64,000 bases of DNA, taken from JAGQVA01 sp041391725. Its GTDB lineage: Bacteria > Bacteroidota > Bacteroidia > J057. The stretch is from assembly GCA_041391725.1 (NCBI GenBank), contig JAWKNL010000031.1, forward strand, positions 3,048 to 67,047, read 5' to 3'. Below are positions 23,934 to 33,600 of this stretch, in pieces (the stretch's first letter is position 1; each line of letters starts with the position of its first letter). The position numbers and the translations under genes are program-made. The notes under the pieces are model-generated. The model was not told the DNA's origin. It saw only the letters and a list, made by a program, of their open reading frames with translations, and made no database searches.

Positions 23934-25381
23934 AACATTTTTACTTATCCGCTGTATTCGCCATTTTTTTTGCTGCCTGCCAGCCTGTTCCTCCGGCTCC
24001 CAATATTCTCCTGATTGTGGTGGACGACCAGGGTTATGCTGATATGAGTTGTACCGGCCTTGCAGAGGATGTCTATACGCCGAATATAGACCTGCTGGCG
24101 CAATCGGGTGCGAGATTTACCCAGGCTTATGCAACTTCTCCCATTTGCAGCCCGTCGAGGGCAGGGATAGAAACCGGCTGTTACCAACAGCGGTGGGGCA
24201 CATTCTGGTACGGAGGCCCCGGCATCCATAAGCCCGAATTTCCCACGCTTGCGGAGTTATTGGCCACCAAGGGCTACCGCACCGGTTATGTGGGAAAGGT
24301 ACACTATGGGGCAGCCGATGCCGATTCGACCAATCGAAGTTTTCCACTGAATCACGGATTTGAGTATTTTTTCGGACATACCTCCGCACGAAAACACTAT
24401 CTCAACCACCACGACCAGCTCGAAGCCGCCTTTCAGGTTGTAAAATCCACCTATGAGAAAAAAGGCCAGAGCCTCAATCAGCAAAGTATGTGGGAGAATT
24501 TCGGGAAAGTGGATACCATCGCTTTTTCGACAGAACTTCTGGGCAAAAAAGCAGTGGGATATATGGAAAAACACAAGGGAGAAAAATTCTTTCTTCAGGT
24601 AGCTTTTAATGCTGTTCACAACTTTACTCATCAGTTGCCGCACGAATATCTGGAAGAAAAAGGTCTCAGCGGTTATCACGACTGGGACCCTGCTGTTGAA
24701 GATTATTACGAATGGTATCAGAAAGGGAGAAAACCCAATAATCCTGAAGGGAGAGCCCATTATCTGGGTCAGTTGTATTTTCTTGACCGGGAAATCGGAA
24801 GAATCATGGAATACCTGAAAACCTCCGGTCTCGACAAAAATACCCTTGTCGTTTATGTCTCCGACAACGGAGGTTCAACTCCTATTTACGCCAATAATAC
24901 CCCGTTGAGAGGTTCAAAATATGTCCTTTACGAAGGCGGAATCCGAGTTCCCATGATCGTTAGCTGGCCGGGACAATATAAAGCCGGCATGGTAAGCGAT
25001 CAGGTGGTGAGCAGTATGGATATTCTCCCGACACTGTGTACGGCTGCGGGAATTGATATTCCGAAGGTGGATGGTTTTTCATTGGAACCACTGCTGAAAG
25101 GAAAACAAATAATGACCCAACACGATACACTGTTTTGGGATACCGGCGTGGAAACCGCAGTAAGAGCAGGAAAATGGAAATATAGGTCTGCGACCAAAGA
25201 TGATCACGCACAGTATGAGATGGTCGAACTTGAACTGGGTGAATTTTTATACGACCTGGAAGCAGATCCCGGTGAAACCAAAAATCTGATCGCCACCCAC
25301 CCGGAAATTTATCAGCAATTGAAAAATGCGCACCTTCGCTGGAGAGAAAGCATTCTTTCCTTGCCTTCTGAGGCACATTAA
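23930..25381 (+). CDS. Type I sulfatase, lipoprotein
   Basis: 483 residues. The lipoprotein signal has Cys17 (FFAACQPV), then the alkaline-phosphatase-like sulfatase core: NILLIVVDDQGYAD with Asp32/Asp33 for calcium, the formylglycine motif C73-S-P-S-R (TSPICSPSRAG), YRTGYVGKVHYG and VYVSDNGGSTP. Cys73 must be converted to formylglycine by a maturase encoded elsewhere. It is translationally coupled to the lyase and likely removes sulfate esters from the same polysaccharide at the cell surface. Confidence 0.93.
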   Translation: MKHFYLSAVFAIFFAACQPVPPAPNILLIVVDDQGYADMSCTGLAEDVYTPNIDLLAQSGARFTQAYATSPICSPSRAGIETGCYQQRWGTFWYGGPGIHKPEFPTLAELLATKGYRTGYVGKVHYGAADADSTNRSFPLNHGFEYFFGHTSARKHYLNHHDQLEAAFQVVKSTYEKKGQSLNQQSMWENFGKVDTIAFSTELLGKKAVGYMEKHKGEKFFLQVAFNAVHNFTHQLPHEYLEEKGLSGYHDWDPAVEDYYEWYQKGRKPNNPEGRAHYLGQLYFLDREIGRIMEYLKTSGLDKNTLVVYVSDNGGSTPIYANNTPLRGSKYVLYEGGIRVPMIVSWPGQYKAGMVSDQVVSSMDILPTLCTAAGIDIPKVDGFSLEPLLKGKQIMTQHDTLFWDTGVETAVRAGKWKYRSATKDDHAQYEMVELELGEFLYDLEADPGETKNLIATHPEIYQQLKNAHLRWRESILSLPSEAH

Positions 25382-25437
25382 CCTAAATTTGAAACTCTGG
25401 CAGGAAAGTCAGTTCATGTTGAATAAAAAATAATATC

Positions 25438-26892
25438 ATGCAAGTAAGAAATCTCGCCCCGCAACCATTATGGAACTACTTTGCCGACCTGAACGCAGTT
25501 CCCCGTCCGTCAAAGAAGGAAGAAAGAGTCATTGAGTTTATCAAAAACTTTGGCGAAAAACTGGGTTTACCTACCTATGTTGACCATGTTGGAAATGTAA
25601 TTATCAAAAAACCCGCCAGCCCGGGAATGGAAAACCGCCAGACCGTAGTGCTGCAAAGCCATCTGGATATGGTACACCAAAAGAACGCAGAAACAAATTT
25701 TGATTTCGACACAGAGGGAATCAGGATGAAAGTCGAAGATGACTGGGTAAAAGCGGAGGGCACTACCCTGGGTGCAGACAACGGCATTGGCGTTGCTTCG
25801 ATTATGACCATTCTGGCTTCCACAGATATTGTACATCCGCCGGTTGAGGCACTTTTTACCATAGATGAAGAAACGGGAATGACCGGAGCACTTGAACTGA
25901 AAGGCGGTCTTCTAAGTGGCAAAATTTTGCTCAACCTCGATACCGAAGACGACTGTGAACTCACCATTGGCTGTGCAGGGGGGGTGGATGTCACGGCAAC
26001 CGGTGATTTCAGCGAAGAGACTACGCCATCCCGTGCGCATTCATTCAGACTGACAGTAAAGGGGCTTACAGGCGGACATTCAGGAATGGATATTCACCTC
26101 GGAAGAGGAAATGCCAACAAAATCATGAACCGGCTACTTCACCTTGCTACCGAATCATTTGGCATAAGGATTCACAGCATCAACGGCGGCGGGTTGCGAA
26201 ACGCCATACCCCGTGAATCATTTGCCGACATTGCCGTTTTACAGGACAGTATTTCTGCATTTGAGGATTTTATTTCTGACCAGACCGTTATTTTGAAAGC
26301 GGAATATGCAACTACTGATCCCGGACTCACAGTAATATTTGAAGCAGCAGAACCGCACCCCTATGTCCTGAATGAACATTTTCAACGCACATTGCTGCGC
26401 AGCATTTACGCCTGTCCCAATGGTATTTACCGCATGAGCCCAGAAATAGAAGGCTTGGTACAAAGTTCCAACAACCTTGCGCGGGTGCTGGTTCAGGGCG
26501 GAAGTTATACACTTATGTGCCTGACAAGGAGTTCGGTTGACACCGAAAAAATGGATCTGGCAGATGCCATTCGCAGTGCATTTGAGTTGTCAGGCGCAGC
26601 GGTACGTTTTGAAGGCGCATATCCGGGCTGGGCACCCAATCCGCATGCTTCTATTGTAGAAATTATGAAGAATCTATACCGGGAAATGTATAAAGACGAG
26701 CCACATGTTTACGCCTGCCATGCGGGACTGGAGTGCGGAATTCTTGGGCGCAATTACCCCGGGATGGAAATGATTTCTTTTGGCCCCAATATCCGGGGAG
26801 CACACAGCCCTGATGAAAAAGTGCAGATCAGCAGTGTACAAAAATACTGGGGATTTTTACTGGAGACGCTGAAAAAGATACCTCAGGCATAA
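25438..26892 (+). CDS. pepD: Aminoacyl-histidine dipeptidase (PepD, M20 family)
   Basis: 484 residues, the usual PepD length. Metal and catalytic motifs are VVLQSHLDMVHQ (~78), TTLGADNGIGVAS (~115), FTIDEETGMTGALEL (~143) and the dimerisation lid with GLTGGHSGMDIHLGRGNA. It is a cytosolic zinc dipeptidase acting on Xaa-His and other small peptides. It is monocistronic, followed by the 10-bp-phased repeat array. Confidence 0.95.
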   Translation: MQVRNLAPQPLWNYFADLNAVPRPSKKEERVIEFIKNFGEKLGLPTYVDHVGNVIIKKPASPGMENRQTVVLQSHLDMVHQKNAETNFDFDTEGIRMKVEDDWVKAEGTTLGADNGIGVASIMTILASTDIVHPPVEALFTIDEETGMTGALELKGGLLSGKILLNLDTEDDCELTIGCAGGVDVTATGDFSEETTPSRAHSFRLTVKGLTGGHSGMDIHLGRGNANKIMNRLLHLATESFGIRIHSINGGGLRNAIPRESFADIAVLQDSISAFEDFISDQTVILKAEYATTDPGLTVIFEAAEPHPYVLNEHFQRTLLRSIYACPNGIYRMSPEIEGLVQSSNNLARVLVQGGSYTLMCLTRSSVDTEKMDLADAIRSAFELSGAAVRFEGAYPGWAPNPHASIVEIMKNLYREMYKDEPHVYACHAGLECGILGRNYPGMEMISFGPNIRGAHSPDEKVQISSVQKYWGFLLETLKKIPQA

Positions 26893-27514
26893 GTTGGGCA
26901 AAAACCCTTGATATTTTTGATTCACAGATGCAGGCAAAAAAATCCTGCGAGGGCGAGGATTCTTTGCTAAACCGATTTTCGAAGGGATTCTTCGATTCCA
27001 ATCCGATCCTTTAGGGATTCTTCGATTCCAATCCGTTGGAATCCGATCCTTTAGGGATTCTTCGATTCCAATCCGTTGGAATCCGTTGCAATCCGTTGCA
27101 ATCCAATCCTTGAGGGATTCTTCGATTCCAATCCGTTGGAATCCGATCCTTTAGGGATTCTTCGATTCCAATCCGTTGGAATCCGATCCTTTAGGGATTC
27201 TTCGATTCCAAACCGTTACAAACCGTTGCAATCCGTTGCAATCCAATCCTTGAGGGATTCTTCGATTCCAATCCGTTGGAATCCGATCCTTGAGGGATTC
27301 TTCGATTCCAAACCGTTACAAACCGTTACAAACCGTTACAAACCGTTACAAACCGTTGCAAACCGTTACAAACCGTTACAAACCGTTGTAAACCGATCCT
27401 TTAGGGATTCTTCGATTCCAATCCGGTTCATTTTCTTCAAAAACTATAAAGTAAATGAGTAAGATAGACGGGATGAATAAAAAAAACATCGACCCTTTTA
27501 TGGTTCTAACTCTT
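26893..27514. repeat. Strictly 10-bp-phased composite repeat array (26981-27430)
   Basis: Between two convergent genes. From 26981 to about 27424 every base belongs to a decamer in unbroken 10-bp register. Four word types occur: A (TTAGGGATTC and variants), B (TTCGATTCCA), C (ATCCGTTGGA, AACCGTTACA and variants) and D (ATCCGATCCT and variants). The order is always A-B-C(n)-D with n = 0, 1, 3, 1, 1, 3, 1, 8, then a final A-B. B plus C gives the hairpin GATTCCAA-TCCG-TTGGAATC. A 128-codon ORF crosses it but only because the repeat lacks stops. The flanks 26893-26980 and 27431-27514 hold nothing recognisable. Confidence 0.93.
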
Positions 27515-28288
27515 TTATTTCCCTTTAAACGCAGCTATCGCCTTGCGGCTGAATTCAGAGAGAATGAGCTTTCCGCTCATCTCTGCCCGCTGTTCCAGCA
27601 ATTTGTCCCAGTTTTCGGTTCCCTCCCAGAATATATTTTTGAGGAGCCTGAGTGCCTCGGGGTTTGATGAAGCCAGTTTGCCTGCAAGGGTTTGTATTGC
27701 CTCATCCATCTTATCGGCTGACTCAAATACCTCTGCAAACAACCCCCTTTGCCCGGCCCATTCGGCGGATTGCCACTCAGTGGCGTTTAGTGTCAGTTGC
27801 GACATGGCGGATATTCCTATTTTTCTTTCCACCGCTGGGCCAACCACAAAAGGACCGATACCCACAGCCAGTTCGCTGAGGCGAACCTGCGCATACTGCG
27901 TCGCAAAACAATAGTCCGTCGCTGCCGCCAGTCCGACCCCACCACCTACGGCTTTACCCTGTACTCGCCCGATCACAATTTTGCCGCAGGTACGGCAGGC
28001 ATTAATCACATGGGCAAAACCCATAAAAAATCGCTTTCCTGTCTCAAAATCAGCGATTTGAAGCAGTTCGTCAAAACTTGCACCAGCACAGAACGTACGG
28101 TCGCCTCCGGAACGAAGAATGATCACACGTGTATGGTCATCCTTTCCTGCTTCAGCGATTGCCAGTGCAAGGTCGCTCAGAATTTTTGCCGGCAGCGAAT
28201 TTTGTGCCAGGTGATAAAACGTAATCGTGGTGATGCCCGTGGATTCGGTATTCACCCGTACATAGGCCTGGTTCAGATTTTCTTCCAT
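27515..28288 (-). CDS. Enoyl-CoA hydratase/isomerase family protein
   Basis: 257 residues from ATG 28288, giving the usual crotonase length (an upstream in-frame start at 28351 only adds a non-conserved leader). Oxyanion-hole and core motifs are present: GDRTFCAGASFDELL and GRVQGKAVGGGVGLAAATDY. The second catalytic position is in SELAVGIGPFVVGP, where the usual Pro-Glu is Ser-Glu. It is divergent from the TonB receptor gene with 67 bp between. The substrate is unknown; beta-oxidation or an aromatic-CoA pathway is plausible. Confidence 0.85.
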   Translation of the reverse strand: MEENLNQAYVRVNTESTGITTITFYHLAQNSLPAKILSDLALAIAEAGKDDHTRVIILRSGGDRTFCAGASFDELLQIADFETGKRFFMGFAHVINACRTCGKIVIGRVQGKAVGGGVGLAAATDYCFATQYAQVRLSELAVGIGPFVVGPAVERKIGISAMSQLTLNATEWQSAEWAGQRGLFAEVFESADKMDEAIQTLAGKLASSNPEALRLLKNIFWEGTENWDKLLEQRAEMSGKLILSEFSRKAIAAFKGK

Positions 28289-28355
28289 AGATAAAAAACT
28301 GCAATTTACAGCGTTTTCCCTATCAAAAAAGTCTGTTTTAATAATCCCCAATGGT

Positions 28356-30518
28356 ATGCGGTATATTTTCTCCTGCTTTTTGTTTTTTGGTTTATCGCTT
28401 CCCCTATGGTCTCAACCAGACTCACTTTCAGGGAAAATGGAAGTGACCACCCGTATCACCTGGGAGGAAATCCGCCATTCGGGTGCCCGCGACCTGACAG
28501 ACGTATTGCGGCTGGTTCCCGGTTTTGATTTTGCAGTTGGCGAAGAAGGAAGACTCGGTACGGGTTTACGCGGAGTGTGGGGAGAAGGGCGAATCAGGGT
28601 GGAAATAGACGGCCAACTGGTCAATGATCTTTTTACCGGAGGGCTTTCGCTGGGAAATCATTTTCCGGTGGCCTTAATCAGAGAAATCGAAATTGTCAAA
28701 GGCCCTGTTTCTATGTCTGAAGGATTATTTGCCCAGCAGGGAGTCATCCGCATCCATACAGCCAATGGCGCAGACCAGTCGGGGTTTTCGATGGGTTATT
28801 CGGGAGGGAGAATGGAAGGCAGTGCCAATCGCAGCAATCAGTATATTTTTGTGGGAAAAAACGGAAAAAACGCAGGGGTCAACCTGTCAATTTTTCGCGG
28901 ACGCGGGCAGCGGAGCGCCGGTGATATCTTTGCCTGGAATCAGCCTGGCTATCTTAAGGGATCGAATATCTCCCTTGCCGGAAACTCAGATCTTGAACCT
29001 GCATTTACCCAGTTGCACTTTTACCGGGGCAAATTCCGCGTTCGTTATGCCAGGGATTATTACGATATAACAGACGTTACCCGACTCGATTCGGCTGGAG
29101 TTGCGGCCATTCATCCCAGTATTCAAAACAATCTGCTCACCTTTTCCCACGAGTTAAAAATTTCTCCCAAAATCACCCTTTCTCCCCGGCTGACGGGTAT
29201 CGTTCAGTTTTCGAGAATCCGCGGAGTACCCGCGCCGCAGATTCAACAGGCAAGGGGTCAGTACAGCAATCTGCTCGATTTCGAACTGTTGGCAAAACAA
29301 ATTACCCGGCATGGACACCTGCAGTATGGGCTCGAAACTTTTGCCCAACTGAGCAATCGGGTCAGGGAAAGGCCGTGGGTAAAAAACGATATGCGTTCTT
29401 TTGGCGCGTGGCAGGCAGACCTGTTTTTTGAAAGCACGATCCATCGCTCCGGTGTGGATTTTTCACCAGGCATCCGGCTTGGTATCAACAGTGCCTTTGG
29501 CAAACTGCTTACTGCCAGTCTCGGTTTTCACCGCACAGTCGGGCACTGGGATTTTCGCCTGCTGGGCGGAACCTACCTTCGAATGCCTACCGCAGGAAAT
29601 TTTGCCTTGTCCTATTTCCGCAATTATACCTTTAACAAAGACAGTTCGCAGGTAGATATTCCCTTCAAATACCTACGCCCGGAAGATGCCTTCCTCGGAG
29701 AAGCTTCAGCAGAATGGAAGCCTTATTCTTTCTGGTCTGTCCGACTCAGTATTTTCCGCAATCTTCGTCGCAACGCCATTGAAAGCGAGTTTTTTCAGGA
29801 TAGCCTGATTCGCAGGACTTTGGGCCCACTAGCCGGCTTTGATACTTACCGCAACGGGCCGGAGATCGGGACGCAAAGCGGGGAAATTACCATCCGGTAC
29901 CGCAATAAAACCTGGTGGTTTTCGGCTGGTTATAGTTTTTACACTCCGGCAGGCAGTACATTCTCACGACCCAATTCTGTCAGAACTTTTGACCTTTTAC
30001 CATCAAACCGCGCGTTGGTTTCTCAGCAGGAATACCTTGCTTTTGCCCGGCACACAGCCAGTGTGAATTTCTGCTATTTTCCCCGCAATGACGTGAGTGT
30101 CAATATTTCGGGCAATTACATTGGCAGGCGGTATGGATATGATCTTGTTTTACCCTCCGGCCAGCCGGGTAATCCGGAAGGGATACTTGTACATTCCCCA
30201 CAGACACTCCTTGTAAACCTATATGTCCATTATAAAGGCTGGATTTACCGGGGTGTGGATATTGGCGGTGGAATATACAACCTCCTGGGGCAGGAGTACC
30301 GGTACTACCAGCCCTATTTCGGCAATAAAAGTGCGCTCCCCGGGCAATCGCGGGAAATATTACTTACGCTTTCGATTGATATTGGCTTTCGGTCGAACTC
30401 ACCCCCTTCCCCTCTCTTTGGAAGAGAGGGGGACTTTCAGCGTTTTTGGCTGCGCCAACCCTCGCCCGTCCCCTCTCTTCCAAAGAGAGGGGACAGTTTC
30501 CGCAGGAAACAGGGGTGA
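28356..30518 (+). CDS. TonB-dependent receptor-like outer-membrane protein with repeat-derived C-terminal tail
   Basis: 720 residues: signal peptide (LSLPLWSQ), plug domain (ITWEEIRHSGARDLTDVLRL, VPGFDF, VEIDGQLVND, IREIEIVKGP), then a beta-barrel. The barrel closes at EILLTLSIDIGF, ending in Phe (codon 30387-30389) as expected of an outer-membrane protein C-terminus. The reading frame then runs 43 codons through an inserted palindromic repeat before reaching a stop, so the native stop has been lost. No carboxypeptidase-like N-terminal domain is present. The substrate is unknown. Confidence 0.8.
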   Translation: MRYIFSCFLFFGLSLPLWSQPDSLSGKMEVTTRITWEEIRHSGARDLTDVLRLVPGFDFAVGEEGRLGTGLRGVWGEGRIRVEIDGQLVNDLFTGGLSLGNHFPVALIREIEIVKGPVSMSEGLFAQQGVIRIHTANGADQSGFSMGYSGGRMEGSANRSNQYIFVGKNGKNAGVNLSIFRGRGQRSAGDIFAWNQPGYLKGSNISLAGNSDLEPAFTQLHFYRGKFRVRYARDYYDITDVTRLDSAGVAAIHPSIQNNLLTFSHELKISPKITLSPRLTGIVQFSRIRGVPAPQIQQARGQYSNLLDFELLAKQITRHGHLQYGLETFAQLSNRVRERPWVKNDMRSFGAWQADLFFESTIHRSGVDFSPGIRLGINSAFGKLLTASLGFHRTVGHWDFRLLGGTYLRMPTAGNFALSYFRNYTFNKDSSQVDIPFKYLRPEDAFLGEASAEWKPYSFWSVRLSIFRNLRRNAIESEFFQDSLIRRTLGPLAGFDTYRNGPEIGTQSGEITIRYRNKTWWFSAGYSFYTPAGSTFSRPNSVRTFDLLPSNRALVSQQEYLAFARHTASVNFCYFPRNDVSVNISGNYIGRRYGYDLVLPSGQPGNPEGILVHSPQTLLVNLYVHYKGWIYRGVDIGGGIYNLLGQEYRYYQPYFGNKSALPGQSREILLTLSIDIGFRSNSPPSPLFGREGDFQRFWLRQPSPVPSLPKRGDSFRRKQG

Positions 30519-30637
30519 GTTTAACAACCTAAAACCGGAAGCATTCACAACGTTTTCTGGCGCCGCCAACCCTCGCCCGTCCCCTCTCTTCCAAAGAGAG
30601 GGGACAGTTTCCGCAGGAAACAGGGGTGAGTTTAACA
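30393..30637. repeat. Palindromic repeat cluster with two identical 73-bp copies
   Basis: Copies at 30454-30526 and 30565-30637 are identical over 73 bp. Each carries CCCCTCTCTT-CCA-AAGAGAGGGG and GTTTCC-GCA-GGAAAC hairpins and ends GGGGTGAGTTTAACA. An inverted partial copy begins at 30395 (AACTCACCCCC), so the first element has inverted ends AACTCACCCC/GGGGTGAGTT. This is a dispersed, MITE-like intergenic repeat lying between convergent genes, where it may also act as a terminator. Confidence 0.85.
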
Positions 30638-30643
30638 TAACCC

Positions 30644-33600
30644 TCACCGCTCCAGTTCAGGTTTTTGGGCCTCTTCCAGCATCTCCGCTACCGCTTTCTC
30701 CAACTGCTGGTCCCTGCCCGCCTGCGCCGGGCCCGGCATGTTCTTCACCTGTATGTCGGGAACCAGTTGCTTATTTTCAAGATACTTGCCATCTATTCCC
30801 TTTACCCCTACCTCAGGAATTCCAAAAGTCAGAGTCGGATCGATCTGCCGCTCCCACCAGACGGCTGTAGCTGTACCCGGAACAGGCATCCCGATCACCT
30901 TGCCAATCCCCAGCGTCTGATATACATACGGGAAAAAATGGGCATCAGAATAATTGCCCTCCCCCACCAAAACCGTCGAAGGTTTGGTCCATTTGCCCTC
31001 CGGTTCACTTCCTACCTTTTGTCCGCGAGGCTCCAGAGTAACATACGTTTTGCCACTCAGAAAAGTAGCCAGATCATCGTGCAGCCATCCGCCGCCGTTG
31101 AACCGCGTATCTACGATCAGTGCAGCCTTATCCGCAAACCGCCCCAGCACTTCCGAATACACCTGCCGGAAACTGGCATCGTTCATTCCCCTTACATGTA
31201 CATATCCAACCCTGCCACCTGAGCTTTTTTCAACGGCTTCCCTACGGGTTTTTACCCACCGCTGGTATAACAATTCGGCTTCTTCACGGGTAGAAATGGG
31301 TTTTACCGTTACTTCCCATCGCTTCTGGTTTTGAGGATCATACATCGACAAAAGCGTGTGTTCTCCGGCCTTGCGATTGAGCATAGGAAAAAAATTGGTA
31401 CCGGGCGGAATGGGGCTTCCATCAATTTTTTCTATAATCTGCCCGGCCTTAATTCCTGCATCAGCTAGTTCGAGCGGGCTTTTCTCAATCACCTCTGCGA
31501 TTTTCAATCCGTCGCCATTATATTTTTCGTCGTAAAACACGCCTAATGCAGCGGTCTGATTACCATTAGGATCGCTGTTTCGGTAAAAACAGCCTGTGTG
31601 TGAGCCATTGAGTTCGCCCAATAGTTCGCTCATCATCTCTGAGAAGTCATGGTTGTTGTTGATAAAAGGCAGAAAACGCGCGTATTCCGCTTTTAGTTCC
31701 GTCCATTTTACCCCATGAAGGTCTGTTACATAGAATTTTTTCAAAACCTGCCGCCACATATGTTCAAACATATAGGCTCTTTCCTGTGGGAGATTCAGGG
31801 CTATTTCTGCCTTAAAGGTCACCGGGGTCTTTTCTTTCTTTTCGGGATCGATCTTAAAAACTTTACCCTGGTTCAGGACAAACAGCGTTTTTCCCTTTGC
31901 ATCCATAAGCAGCGCGCCGCCGCCTTCTTCGAGTTTGGTTACAATTTTGGTTTCATCTTCTTTCAGATCGTGTACCCAGAGGTCGTATCCTTTTTCAAAA
32001 CTGCTCAGGTAATACAATTTTGCCCCGTCTGGCGTCAGTACCGCATCGGACAGGCTGGACGAATGAATGGTCAGCCGGGCGATCCGGTCTTCAATATTGG
32101 TGAGATCGGGATTAATCGGCGCTGCTAGCTCCGGCTGAATGATCCAGGGTTTGGATTTGTCTTTATCTTTTTCTCCTTCCTTTTTTTTAGCCGATTCATT
32201 GGCATCCTCTCTCATTTTTTCAATCTCATAATCCTCTTTACTCAGGCGGAATTTATCCCACGCATCTTTGGTAAAGAACATGCCAAACACATCATCCTGG
32301 GAGCCCCAGCTTCCATGCGAGCGCATCCCCCGACTATCGCTAAACCAGATCATCATTTCACCCTTCATCATCCATCGGGGAGAAGCATCGGCATATCCGC
32401 TGTTGGTAAGATTGATTACGGGCTGATTGCCCTCAGCACTGACAAGCCCTGCTTCACTTACCCAGCGCCCCCGGTCGAGGAAAGTGACGAGAAACCATTT
32501 CCCGTCAGGAGACCAGTCATACCATTGATCGCCGTCAGAGTAAGAATAGTTTTTGTCAGCGGGGAGAATCGTTCGGGTTTTCTTTGTTTCAAGGTTGATT
32601 ACTTTCAGTGTCGTCCTTTCTTCCAGATAGGCAACTTCTTTCCCGTCAGGCGAATATGCAGGCTGGAAAGTTTCTGCCGGGGAAACCAGTATTTCATTCT
32701 CCTTTAAAACTGTTGATGCATAAAAATAGGGTTCTTCTTCCCTGACAAGTGCGGTCTCATACAGGTTCCAGCTTCCGTTTCGCTCACCGGCATACAAAAT
32801 TTTCCTCCCGTCGGGGCTAAAACTCACCGAACGCTCCTGATCGGGGGTATTGGTGATTTGTTTGGTAAGGCCATTTTCCACGGCAGTTACAAACACTTCG
32901 CCTCTCACCACAAACACGATTTCTTTGCCGTTGGGAGAAAGGTCAAATTCTGTGGCGCCGGTGGTCATGATTTCCACACGGGTATCGTTGTATTTTTCAT
33001 CGACAGCTATGGAAATGCCCACTTTCTGCGGCTGTGCGCCCGGGCGAAGGGTATATATTTCGCCGCGATAGCCATAACAGAGTACGCCCGAATCAGTGAT
33101 GGATAAAAATCTTACAGGATGGTCGCTATAGGAGGTAACCTGTACCGGGTTTTCGGGATTTGAAAGTGAAAGCTTCCATACATTAAAAGTCCCGCTCCGT
33201 TCACTCAGGTAATATACTTCTGCTTCGTCAGGGCTCCATACGGGGTTTCTGTCTTCACCCTCAAATGTAGTAAGCTGTGTATGAGCATCTTTGGATTTAT
33301 CATAAAGCCAGATGTCGCGGGCGACGGAAGACTGGTGATGTTTCCGCCATTCATCTTCCAGCCCTTTATCATCCTGATAAAGGATACGGTTGCCTTTTTT
33401 ATCGGGGCGCGCAGCCTGAAGAAAATTGCCAAGCTCCATTCTGGGCATTCCACCACTAAGACTTACACTGTGAAGTTCAGGGAAACCGCGGGAAGGAAAG
33501 TCTGTACTGGTTTGAGGAACCATCCGTGCAGACGAAAAATACACCCGGCTCCCATCAGGACTGAAGGCCGAGGGATAATCCTGCGCAGAATGGAAGGTAA

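Noticed and set aside
26981..27430. CRISPR array
   Set aside because: There are no unique spacers of constant length; all bases belong to related decamers, and no cas genes are near.
27076..27462. 128-codon ORF across the decamer array
   Set aside because: Its sequence is only the translation of the repeat (SIPIRWNPILEGFFD-type units). It exists because the repeat has no stop in that frame.
30223..30870. 215-codon ORF overlapping the TonB receptor end and the repeats
   Set aside because: It is another frame of the receptor gene plus the palindromic repeats, with proline/serine-rich low-complexity sequence and no family resemblance.
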